From contig CALYLW010000042.1 in assembly GCA_944989445.1 (NCBI GenBank), positions 791,242 through 855,241 on the forward strand: a stretch of 64,000 bases of DNA. Direction: 5' to 3'. The stretch comes from Ampullaceana balthica. Its lineage: Eukaryota > Mollusca > Gastropoda > Lymnaeidae. The notes beneath the pieces were generated by a model that was not told where the DNA came from, searched no databases, and was given only the letters and a program-made list of their open reading frames with translations. The translations under genes and the position numbers were made by a program. This document shows, one piece after another, positions 33,986-44,528 of this stretch (the first letter of the stretch is position 1; every line of letters starts with the position of its first letter).

Positions 33986-36900
33986 TGATGTTCCGTCATG
34001 GCTCGCCTGCCCCATTTGGTGCATGGGGCTCAGAGTGATCAACTCAACAAGCAAGCCATAAACCCAAGCACCAACTGAAAAAATAAGAAAGAAGTTACCA
34101 GCACTTCGTTTAGCAAGCTGGAATGTCAGAACCCTCTGCACTGGTTTTAACTCTGACCCCTCATGTGCGGAAGATATAAGGAAGACAGCGGTCATTGACA
34201 GGGAACTTTCCCGTCTCGGCATCGACATTGCATGTCTACAGGAGACGCGGCTGGCTGAAAACGGCAAAGTGGTTGAGGCCAACTACACATTTGTCTGGCA
34301 AGGACTACCATCAGACAGACCAAGGCAGCATGGCGTTGGTTTTGCCATAAAAAACTCTCTTATGTCATACGTTGAACTGGCGGCACTTGGCACTGAGAGG
34401 ATACTCGGCATTAAACTCTCAACATCATCTGGCGCAGCCCATATCCTCAGCCTGTATGCACCAACTCTCTGCTCCGAAGAAGAGTTAAAAGACAACTTCT
34501 ACGAGGCTCTAGACTCCGCAGTAGCAAATATTCCCACATATGAGAGTCTATACCTCCTCGGTGACTTCAACGCCAGGGAAGGTGCAGATCACAAAGCCTG
34601 GTCCACCAGCATCGGCTTACATGGCATTGGTAAAATTAATAACAACGGCCAGCGGCTGCTCGAGCTATGCAGTACTCACAATCTGTGTGTAACTAACGCA
34701 TTCTTCAAATGCAAGGACATCCACAAAGTGTCTTGGAGACATCCCCGCTCCAAGCACTGGCACCAGCTTGATCTGGTTCTCACCAGGCGATCTGATCTGG
34801 CCAGTGTGCTCCAAACACTCAGTTACCATAGTGCCGACTGTGACACAGACCACTCTATGGTCGCAAGCAGAATCAAATTAATACCAAAGAAATTGTGTCA
34901 CTCAAAGAGCAAGGGTAAAACTCGCATCAACACGCAGAATATCAACTGCCCTGAGATAAGTGATCAACTTAACACCAAGCTTGAGCAAGCTCTTAAAGCC
35001 AACACCTCGCAGAAAGAAATCCCCAATCCGCATGATGCTATAGGGACAGAACAAATCGATGCGAATTGGCTCCATATTCGAGACACTATTTACAACACCT
35101 CTCTTGCCGTCCTCGGGAGGAAGGAAAGAAAAAATGCAGATTGGTTTGAAGCCCACTGGGTTACAATGAATCCCGTGACGGAGACAAAAAGAAAAGCTCT
35201 ACTGGCCTACAAAGCTTCCCCAGGACCTGACACCCTGAAATGTCTCAGAAGTGCCAGAAACACAGCCCGGAAGACTGCACGTTTTTGCGCTAACACTTAT
35301 TGGGTGGAATTATGTAAAAGCATTCAATCTGCTGCTGATCAGGGAGATATAAAACAAATGTACGAAGGCATAATAAAGGCCACTGGGCCCACAACTTCAA
35401 AGTCAGCTCCAATCAAGACAAAATCAGGTGAGATGATCACAGAACGAGACAAGCAGATGCAGCGCTGGACTGAGCACTATCTAGAACTCTATGCGACACA
35501 GAATGTAATATCTTACTCTGCCATAGAAAGAATACCAGATCTACCAGTTCTAGATCAGCTTGATGCTCCACCGTCAATAGAGGAGCTTGGTAGGGCTATC
35601 GATCATCTGAGAAATGGAAAGGTCCCCAGGCAACGATGGCATTCCTGCAGAAGTCCTTAAGCACGGCCAGCCAGCACTACTGAAGCCTCTGCACGAACTC
35701 ATATGCGATTGCTGGGAACGCGGTCACATCCCACAGGACATGCGTGACGCCAAAATAGTTACGCTTTATAAGAACAAAGGAGATCGCAGCGATTGCAATA
35801 ACTATCGTGGTATCTCCTTACTGAGTATTGTGGGAAAGGCTTTTGCCAGAGTGATCCTTGCACGCCAGCAAATTCTGGCGCAAAATGTCTACCCAGAATC
35901 ACAATGCGGTTTTCGGGCTGGCCGGTCAACAATGGACATGATCTTCTCACTCCGTCAGCTACAAGAGAAATGTCGGGAGCAACAGAAAGCCCTCTTTGTT
36001 GCCTTCATAGATCTAACAAAGGCATTTGACCTGGTCAGCCGCGAGGGTCTGCTACGTATATTGGAAAAAATAGGATGCCCGCCGCGGCTTCTCTCCATCA
36101 TCGAGTCCTTCCACACCAATATGCACAGCACAGTGCTCTTCGATGGTGCCACCTCAGAACCCTTCCCAGTTTGTAGCGGAGTCAAACAGGGTTGTGTACT
36201 GGCTCCAACACTCTTCGGTATGTTTTTCTCGATGCTACTGCGTAATGCATTCGAGGACTGTTTCGAGGGTGTAAACATCCATACCAGGGCGGATGGAAAT
36301 CTGTACAACATCAGCCGTCTCCGTGCAAAGAGAAAAGTGGAAAATGTTTTAATTAGAGAGCTGCTCTTCGCGGATGACGCAGCCCTTACCTCACATTCAG
36401 AGATAGGTCTCCAACTTTTGGTCGACAAGTTCTCAGAGGCATGCAAAGATTTTGGTCTAACGATAAGCCTCAAAAAGACCAACATTATGAGACAAGGAAC
36501 TGACTGCTTCCCAGCAATCTCCATTGAGGGAAACACCTTGGATGTCGTCGATGATTTTACCTACCTTGGAAGTAACATCACAAGCACACTCTCCCTGGAA
36601 AAGGAAATTGAAACCAGAATCGGCAAGGCTTCATCATTAATGGCTAGGCTGAATAAAAGAGTGTGGAACAATGCACAGCTCACTGCTAGGACAAAAATCA
36701 CTGTGTACCAGGCCTGCGTGCTCAGCACACTCCTCTATGGCAGCGAGTGCTGGACGACCTATGCCAAACAAACAAAGCAACTCAACAGCTTCCACTTACG
36801 ATGCTTGCGCAGGATTCTGCACATCAAGTGGCAGGACAAGATAACGAATGTCGAGGTACTCAGAAGGAGTCATATGCTGAGCATGCACTCAATCCTGAGT

Positions 36901-37254
36901 GAGAGGCGCCTGCGGTGGTTGGGACATGTCCGCAGGATGAACTCGGAGCGCATTCCAAGAGCCCTGCTTTACGGTGAGCTGGCAACTGGTATGCGGAAGA
37001 GAGGACGCCCCTGCTTGCACTTCAAGGATGTCTGCAAGAAAGACATGAGTCTGGCGCAGATAGACCATAAAACGTGGGAAACCATTGCTGAGGAACGCAC
37101 CTCCTGGCGGGCTAAAGTACGCGAGGGCATCCAAGTCGCGGAAGCTTCCCTTACAGTCAAGAGCGAGGAGAAAAGGGCCAGGAGAAAGGGGAAGGGGGGC
37201 AGAGGAGCAGGAGGAAACGCCATCATCCCATGAGGATGGACGGATGCCATAGAG
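33986..37254 (+). mobile_element. RTE-like non-LTR retrotransposon (LINE), near full length
   Basis: One long coding frame (endonuclease then reverse transcriptase) with no ORF1, a short leader (33986-34061) and a very short 3' tail after the stop (GAGGATGGACGGATGCC) fit the RTE group and its relatives. I infer the clade from this architecture. It is bracketed by direct repeats of 182 and 194 bases that differ by three substitutions and one 12-base gap, so the insertion looks fairly recent. No poly-A tail; the 3' end is GGATGGACGGATGCCATAG. Confidence 0.88.
34062..37233 (+). pseudogene. LINE polyprotein: AP-type endonuclease plus reverse transcriptase, frameshifted
   Basis: The frame is open from 34062 (stop TAA at 34059). 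Endonuclease motifs in order: SWNVRTL (about residue 20), QETR (about 60), LLGDFNA (about 164), DTDHSMV (about 260). The frame ends at 35660 as HLRNGKVPRQRW, while the next frame continues PGNDGIPAEVL: one extra C in the run 35624-35627 explains this. Reverse transcriptase motifs follow: NNYRGISLL, QCGFRAGRST, AFIDLTKAFD (about 36003), VKQGCVLAPTLF and the active site FADD (36367-36378), then YLGSNIT. The C-terminal part has the LINE-typical WLGHVRRM and ends at TGA 37231-37233, about 1,057 codons in all. No ATG precedes the endonuclease in this frame; an ATG at 33998 opens 26 codons that stop at 34076, beside an A run, so a second small shift at the start is likely. Confidence 0.92.
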
Positions 37255-37448
37255 ACAGCACTAAACATATAACTCGTCGGGTCATTTTTATCAAGTTGTG
37301 TGCCAGTAATCACGTGACCTTTCCCTTCAGCCAATCTCGTCTGTAACCTTCAGCGGCGGCGTGGAAGGTGTGAATCCAATTGGCCTTTTCAGCCAACGGC
37401 TAAGATAGATTCCGTTTAAAAAGTGGCAAAATCCTTGATTACTCAAGG
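37255..37448. repeat. Right copy (194 bp) of the direct repeat bracketing the LINE
   Basis: Same sequence as 33804-33985 with three substitutions and 12 extra bases (ACGTGACCTTTC, 37312-37323) that complete the E-box CACGTG at 37311-37316. On the minus strand it reads GGTCACGTGATTA, then ATTGG and CCAATTGG, an arrangement common in CCAAT/E-box promoters. Confidence 0.92.
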
Positions 37449-37966
37449 GCGGCACTAAGTGATCCACTTAGCATTTTGTTAGCGGATAACGATGCAAACA
37501 TGCAAAACATTTTACATATGGAAAGTACGATTACTAAATTACCATTTATACTTCCTAATAAAAGTTATGTAACACAAACGAAAGTTCTTCTAAATTTTCA
37601 AAACTCCTGTATATTCAACATTTTAAAACTCAGCTTCATATTTAGATTGCTGTCGTGTGCTGCCCTAGAGTCAACGTTTAGCAGCGGCAACACATAATTC
37701 ACTATCAGTGTAACATTTGACGGCCTCACTGTTGGATCCTGAACGACTGCAATCATCACATTAATCAGGAAATCGTAGGCAATCTTAAGTCATTTAGCTT
37801 GACCTTTCCCATCATATAGTTGTCTTCCCCCCCCCCTAATCAAATTTTTGTTCTTCAATGGTGATAGGCCTTTTGGATCCGTTAGAAGATAACCGCAATT
37901 GTTGGTACCCAGACAAATACTGCTGGTGATGCACAATTAGGAATTGGTTGAAAAAAGTTGCTGTTA
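37449..37966. other. AT-rich spacer, nothing recognised
   Basis: A 73-codon plus frame (37476-37697) has no recognisable motif. C run near 37830. Confidence 0.4.
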
Positions 37967-38050
37967 ATGGTATACAAGTAGATATTGGAGGTATACAAGT
38001 AGATATTGGAGGTATACAAGTAGATATTGGAGGTATACAAGTAGATATTA
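37967..38050. repeat. 21-bp repeat, 4 copies
   Basis: GGTATACAAGTAGATATTGGA repeats four times with minor changes at the ends. Open on both strands over the array. Confidence 0.93.
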
Positions 38051-38210
38051 AAGTTATGCAAGAAGATATTGAAGGGAAAAAATTGATATTTATAGCACTG
38101 GTGCAGATATTGACTGGGCACCCTTCAACATTTATTGAACACGAGAAGATAAAGATGGTATACGGGGCGGATATAGACTTGACGTGAGTAAATATTGATC
38201 ATTTAAAAGT

Positions 38211-38470
38211 GGGAATCTCTTACAGTTACAGGACAAGCAGGTCGTGTGGGAATCTCTTACAGTTACAGGACAAGAAGGTCGTGTGGGAATCTCTTACAGT
38301 TACAGGACAAGAAGGTCGTGTGGGAATCTCTTACAGTTACAGGACTAGGCAGGTCGTGTGGGAATCTCTTACAGTTACAGGACTAGGCAGGTCGTGTGGG
38401 AATCTCTTACAGTTACAGGACAAGAAGGTCGTGTGGGAATCTCTTACAGTTACAGGACAAGGCAGGTCGC
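38211..38470. repeat. 37-bp minisatellite, 7 copies
   Basis: Unit GGGAATCTCTTACAGTTACA plus GGACAAGAAGGTCGTGT. Copies vary at ACAAGAAG / ACTAGGCAG / ACAAGCAG, the second being one base longer. Confidence 0.94.
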
Positions 38471-38720
38471 TGAACCCTAAATGTTAAGTCCCCAAGTAAT
38501 GTAAGGACAAAGAGCCTGGTTCAAAGGATCTACAAACTGCTGATATTATTTGTACCTCGCAATGCTGACGGAAACGGCAAGTCAGCTGGGCTATACAAAA
38601 GGAAAGCGATATGGACTTGCAAACGGCTAGTACTGTAGACTAGCAAGAGGAAAATCAGTTGGTCTAACCAGAAGAAAGACTGTTGCAAGGTGGATTTTCA
38701 ACATTAAAGTAAGGTGAGCT
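38471..38720. other. Spacer, nothing recognised
   Basis: About 250 bases between two arrays; no gene or element ends. Confidence 0.4.
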
Positions 38721-39120
38721 AGCATAGGGAACACAAGCTTGACTTCCATTTAAACAACGAGTCATAGGGAACACAAGCTTGACTTCCATTTAAACAACGA
38801 GTCATAGGGAACACAAGCTTGACTTCCATTTAAACAACGAGTCATAGGGAACACAAGCTTGACTTCCATTTAAACAACGAGTCATAGGGAACACAAGCTT
38901 GACTTCCATTTAAACAACGAGTCATAGGGAACACAAGCTTGACTTCCATTTAAACAACGAGTCATAGGGAACACAAGCTTGACTTCCATTTAAACAACGA
39001 GTCATAGGGAACACAAGCTTGACTTCCATTTAAACAACGAGTCATAGGGAACACAAGCTTGACTTCCATTTAAACAACGAGTCATAGGGAACACAAGCTT
39101 GACTTCCATTTAAACAACGA
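38721..39120. repeat. 40-bp minisatellite, 10 near-perfect copies
   Basis: Unit GTCATAGGGAACACAAGCTT plus GACTTCCATTTAAACAACGA. Copies 2-10 look identical; the first begins AGCATAGGG. The uniformity suggests recent amplification. Confidence 0.97.
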
Positions 39121-40135
39121 GTTTCAAAATAATTAAGATGTGGAAATATAATCAGCAAAGAAATTATCACAAGAAATGTAGAAAAAAACTCAATGTAAAA
39201 AAATCAGAACTAAACATGTTTCTTGTAAGGGAAAATTATAAACAGATAACTTTTTAAAAATACTTTGTCTCATTGATTTGGGGGCAAAAATAAATATTTG
39301 AAAAGAAAAAAAAGGATTTTTTTTTAAAAATTAAAAACGTATAGATTTTTTTTTACCAGCACTCACTGATAAGAAGAAAATAAAAAGTAACATTTATTAA
39401 CACACGTTTCGTCAAGAAAGACCGCTGTATGGAAGTAACCAACAAAATGTTGGGAAAGTTTTCACATTGAATGTATATAGACTTATATGTGCTTTATGTT
39501 CAATTATTTTTAGATCATTATTTATTAAATCATTTATGTTTTTCAATATATAAATATAAACCGTTATAGTTTTAAAAGCTGAAATTATTAAAATCGTAGC
39601 ACCAACATCTCTAGCCACCTAACAGCTATTTCCTATTAAACTCCATCCTTCACTATTTATTAATTTCCTGGACACCGCTTCGCAACGTTTCGAAAAGTCC
39701 GCAGTGCCACGAGAATGTCTGAACTTGTAGGTGACAGGTCTGGCGACATAAACAGTGTTCGATGTGGAGCATCCAAAAACTATACACCCAAGGAGAATTA
39801 GCTATTAGTAAAAAAAAATATTTTACATTATTTAATTTCACGAAGCAATCAACCATTAGTGAATGACTTGCTATGTAGTACTCACTGGCGTGTCAGACAC
39901 GTTATTGGATCACACTGTTCAAACTCTTCTAACAGTGAAAATTCCGCTCACGTCAAAAAAAAACAACTGCAGGCAACCATTGAAAAGCTGAACGGCCTCC
40001 AAAATATGTGACCGTGTGAATTGCAGGGGAGGATCGTTGGGGCTCAGAAATTAACAGCAGGAACTCACTGTCGTTTAAATATCCGACGAGTGAAGGTTGC
40101 TATGACCTACCTCAAATAAGTTTGAGCGTTATGTT
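39121..40135. other. AT-rich spacer, nothing recognised
   Basis: About 1 kb with A and T runs (39180-39360). Two minus-strand frames of 67-68 codons have no recognisable motifs. Confidence 0.4.
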
Positions 40136-40290
40136 TGCCCTGATAGAGATGTGTTGTGTGTATGGCCTGATAGAGATGTGCTGTGTGTATGCCCTGATAG
40201 AGATGTGCTGTGTGTATGCCCTGATAGAGATGTGCTGTGTGTATGCCCTGATAGAGATGTGCTGTGTGTATGCCCTGATAGAGATGTGTT
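40136..40290. repeat. 27-bp minisatellite, about 6 copies
   Basis: Unit ATGCCCTGATAGAGATGTGC plus TGTGTGT. Edge copies differ (TTGCCCTG, TATGGCC, GTGTTGTG). Both strands stay open since 27 is divisible by 3. Confidence 0.94.
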
Positions 40291-40974
40291 GTGCGTCAGC
40301 TAAAAATAAATACATCTATATGCAAGCACCTTTCACGCCCAATCAATCCAGGATTAATATTTCGGTAAATACCTCTGCAAACGACTATCGAACTGTTCAT
40401 CGTATAGGTCACAGGGGTCATGGGAGAATGTTTGTGTAAACCTCTGACTCCAACGGAAGGTGTGTACCCAGGATTTTTTAATCGTCCGGAGAGCATTTTG
40501 TTGTCAAACTGAGGTAGGTTATTGCGTATGGCTGCCCAGTAGCTCCATGGTCAGCCGGTTATATGAGGCTGATTATCTGTGGTCAATTTTAATAATTATA
40601 ATAATAAATTGATAATTTATATAGCGCTGTATCCTAGCAAGGAACTGTGTACAGAGCGCTTTACATGTTGATAACAACATACATATAAGTATTAAATAAA
40701 CATTTATATCATAACAACCACATAAATGAGAGTAAGTTACGCATAAGCTACGCTAATCATTAAAACAAATGTTGTTTCATTAATTTTCAAAATAAATTTT
40801 GAAAAGATGTCTTAAGTTCAGTCTTGGCAGACTTGGTAGCTGTAATACTACGGATGTGTAATGGTAGAGAATTACAATATAATTCCTATACAAAGGTTCA
40901 ACAATTATGTGATCCTGTGATTCTGTGTTTCTCTGGTACTGGTTTCTATATTTCCATGGTGAAGTATACGTTAT
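40291..40974. other. Spacer with an AGCGCT-type dispersed repeat fragment
   Basis: TTTATATAGCGCTGTATCC followed by ACAGAGCGCTTTACATGTTG (40615-40670) has the style of a short dispersed repeat frequent in aquatic invertebrates. Boundaries are not visible, so I do not call an element. Confidence 0.3.
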
Positions 40975-43121
40975 GTGGCAATGTAGTTATGTGGTAATGT
41001 AGTTATGTGGTAATATTGTTATTAAGTGGTAATGTAAATGTGTGGCAATGTAGTTATGTGGTAATGTAGTTATGTGGTAATGTAGTTATGTGGTAATGTT
41101 GTTATGTGGTGATGTAGTTATGTGGTGATGTAGTTATGTGCTAATGTAGTTATGTGGTAATGTAGATGTGTGGTAATGTAGTTATGTGGTAATGTAGTTA
41201 TGTGGTAATGTAGTTCTGTGGTAATGTAGTTATGTGGTAATGTAGTTATGTGGTAATGTAGATGTGTGGTAATGTTCTTATGTGGTAATGTTGTTATGTG
41301 GTAATGTAGTTATGTGGTAATGTAGATGTGTGGTAATGTAGTTATGTGGTAATGTAGTTATGTGGTAATGTAGATGTGTGGTAATGTGGTTATGTGGTAA
41401 TGTTGTTATGTGGTAATGTTGTTATGTGGTAATGTTGTTATGTGGTAATGTTGTTATGTGGTGATGTAGGTATGTGGTAATGTAGTTATGTGGTAATGTA
41501 GTTATGTGGTAATGTAGTATGTGGTAATTTTGTTATTTGTAATGTAGTTATGTGGTAATGTAGTTATGTGTAATGTAGTTATGTGGTAATGGAGTTATGT
41601 GGTAATTTAGTTATGTGGTAATGTAGTTATGTGGTAATGAATTATTTGTTAATGTTGTTATGTGGTAATGTAGATGTGTGAAAATGTAGTTATGTAGTAA
41701 ATGTAGTTATGTGGTTATGTAGTTATGTGGTAATGTTGTTATGTGTAATATTGTTATGTGGTAATTAGATCTGTGGTAATGTTGTTATGTGTAATGTGGA
41801 TGTGTGGTATGTTGTTATGTGGTAATGTTGTTATGTGGTAATGTAGTTATGTGGTAATGTTTGTATGTGGTAATGTTGTTATGTGTAATGTAATGTGTGG
41901 TAATGTAGATGTGTGGTAATTTTGTTATATGGTAATGTTGTTATGTGGTAATGTTGTTATGTGGTAATGTAGTTATGGTAATGTTTTTATGTGTAATTTA
42001 GTTATGTGGTAATGTAGTTATGTGGTAATGTTGTTATGTGGTAATGTTGTTATGTGGTAATGTTGTTATGTGGTGATGTAGTTATGTGGTAATGTAATTA
42101 TGTGGTAATGTAGTTATGTGTAATGTAGTTATGTGGTAATGTAGTTATGTGGTAATGTTGTTATGTGGTAATGTTGTTATGTGGTAATGTTGTTATGTGG
42201 TATGTAGTTATGTGGTAATGTAGTTATGTGGTAATGTAGATGTGGTAATGTAGTTATGTGGTAATGTAGTTATGTGGTAATGTAGATGTGTGGTAATGTT
42301 TTATGTGGTAATGTGTTATGTGGTAATGTTGTTATGTGGTAATGTTGTTATGTGGTATGTAATGTGTGTAATGTTGTTATGTGGTATGTAGTTATGTGTA
42401 ATGTAGTTATGTGGTAATGTAGTTATGTGGTAATTGTTATGTGTAATGTTGTTATGTGGTAATGTAGATGTGTGTTATGTAGATGTGTGGTAATTTTGTA
42501 TATGGTAATGTTGTTATGTGGTAATGTTGTTATGTGGTAATGTAGTTATGTGTAATGTTGTTATGTGTAATTTAGTTATGTGTAATGTTGTTATGTGGTA
42601 ATGTAGTTATGTGGTAATGTAGTTATGTAGTAATGTTGTTATGTGTAATTTAGTTATGTAGTAATGTTGTTATGTGGTAATGTTGTTATGTGGTAATGTA
42701 GATGTGTGGTAATGTAGATGTGTGGTAATGTTGTTATGTGGTAATGTTGTTATGTGGTAATGTTGTTATTGTATAATTTAGTTAATTAGTAATGTTGTTA
42801 TGTGATAATTTAGTTATGTAGTAATGTTGTTATGTGGTAATGTAGATGTGTGGTAATATAGATGTGTGGTAAAGTTGTTATGTGGTAATGTATATGTGTG
42901 GTAATGTTGTTATGTGGTAATGTAGTTATGTAGTAATGTTGTTATGTAGTAATGTTGTTATGTGGTATTGTAGTTATGTGGTAATGTTGTTATGTGGTAA
43001 TGTTGTTATATGGTAATGTAGTTATGTAGTAGTTTTGTCATGTGGTAATGTAGATGTTTGGTAATGTTGTTATGTGGTAATGTAGTTATGTAGTAATGTT
43101 GTTATGTGGTAATGTAGTTAT
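40975..43121. repeat. Degenerate 16-bp minisatellite, about 130 copies
   Basis: Unit TATGTGGTAATGTAGT, with TTGT replacing TAGT in many copies and frequent 1-2 base deletions. Unlike the 21-28 kb satellite it is heavily decayed. The array is interrupted by an insertion at 43122-43406 and by an element at 43427-47772, and resumes at 47773-47850. Confidence 0.95.
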
Positions 43122-43406
43122 TTCGAGAGACGTGTTGTTGTGTTTACATTGTATGAGAATGCAATGACTTGACCTAGTATGAAACACGTGGTTTGTGAGG
43201 TGAACTGTAAGCGTGCGTGGTTATGGACTTGGAGGAAAGCTGACTATATATAGACGGTTCAAGAGGCAACCGAGACGGCATACGAGGTGATTAGGTAGTT
43301 GATTGTACAGTTGATTACAGTGGATTGTATATAGTGATTAAAGACAGTTGTTAACCAGAACATAGTGTGTTAAAGACTTGTCACTTGACCCATAAGTTCT
43401 ATTACA
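43122..43406. mobile_element. 285-bp insertion, possible solo LTR, with GTTAT duplication
   Basis: Non-repeat sequence interrupts the 16-bp array; GTTAT precedes it (43117-43121) and follows it (43407-43411), a 5-bp duplication as LTR elements make. It has a TATA-like CTATATATAGAC in the middle and ends ATTACA, but starts TTCGAGAG rather than TG. Solo LTR is the best guess; any element with a 5-bp duplication would fit. Confidence 0.5.
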
Positions 43407-43618
43407 GTTATGTGGTAATGTAGTTAAGGGCCGTTCATAAATGACGTCACAATCCTAGGGGGGAGGGGGACACACTTTTGTGACGATGCGTGACGAGGGG
43501 GAGGGAGGGGGTTGAAGAAATGTGACGTCACATAAAAAGGGTAACTTTAAATAAAACTTCCACTGTAATATTTGGTCGCTTACAATTTATTTAATGACCT
43601 TTTTTTTAAAAAAACCAT

Positions 43619-43800
43619 CAGTGCTTCTCAAAGTGCCAAAGAAATGCAATATCTGTAGGCCATCAAACGCCGGTTGGCGTAAGTTATCAAGAAATGAAAA
43701 TTAAAGCTAATTATAATTATAATCCTTAAGTTTGAGAACTCATAAGAGAACGTATAAAAGCGTCGTTTGATGTTGACATCCAAGTATTTGTGATGTAGCC
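43619..43800 (+). mobile_element. hAT 5'-end fragment related to the element at 10692
   Basis: CAGTGCTTCTCAAAGTG, TTATCAAGAAATGAAAA, TAATCCT-AAGTTT and GCGTCGTTTGAT occur in the same order as in the left end of the 10692-13808 element. The CCGGTCC motifs have decayed. No right end is visible. Confidence 0.6.
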
Positions 43801-44245
43801 TCAACTCCGTTTGGTTTTCTTACGGTAGGAGTCGCCGACATTTTTTGCCCGTTACCCCAAAATACAAGTTTATGTGTGCGTCCCGTCCCCCCCGCCCCAT
43901 TCTCAAGGTCCTGCCCACATGACTCGGGCGGGGATTTGGGGGAGCGTCGTTAGACCCCCCCCCCGGTGACTTTTACAAGCATGATAAATGTCTAAAAAAT
44001 GATGTGAATAGGATTATGTGTAGATATTTTAATTCAAAAAGACACGGAATATCAATTGTTATTTATTTATTATTTTTTAAAAAAAATTTGTTCTATATGA
44101 TACAATTATAAACGTTTTAAGCTTGATATAATTGTTCGATTTGTTTTGGGTCTAACGCCCCTGGCCATTCTAGATTTAATAGTATTCATTAACTTTATTC
44201 AATGCACCAAATTCTTGACATCGCAATTTGAGAGTAGCACAAAAT

Positions 44246-44408
44246 GAGGTCACCAGATTTTCCGGGGGGGGGGAGGGGGGCAAAGCGGGACGGGGCCCCT
44301 CGGACGGGGGAGGGAGGGGGTGTTCCCAGGGTTCTGTAGCAAAAAATCGGGACGACTGGTCACTTGAGCGGGACATGAAGTCTGAAATCGGGACGTCTGG
44401 TCAGCTTA
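44246..44408. mobile_element. Fragment of a GGTGACCAGAC-ended element
   Basis: AGGTCACCAGATTTTCC on the left and CGGGACGTCTGGTCAGCTT on the right are imperfect inverted ends, separated by a G-rich tract. The right part (AGCGGGACATGAAGTCTGAA) recurs at 47226. Probably a small non-autonomous element or the end of one. The sequence from 43800 to 44245 is AT-rich with nothing recognised. Confidence 0.45.
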
Positions 44409-44528
44409 CGCGTCGGCATCACCGACAAGTCACGGGAAGGCCGTATCAAGGAGTAAAATGTAAATAACTAAAGAAATCGACGCACCAACTGGCTTAGCTA
44501 ATAATAAAGCAATTTAAATTTATAAAAA

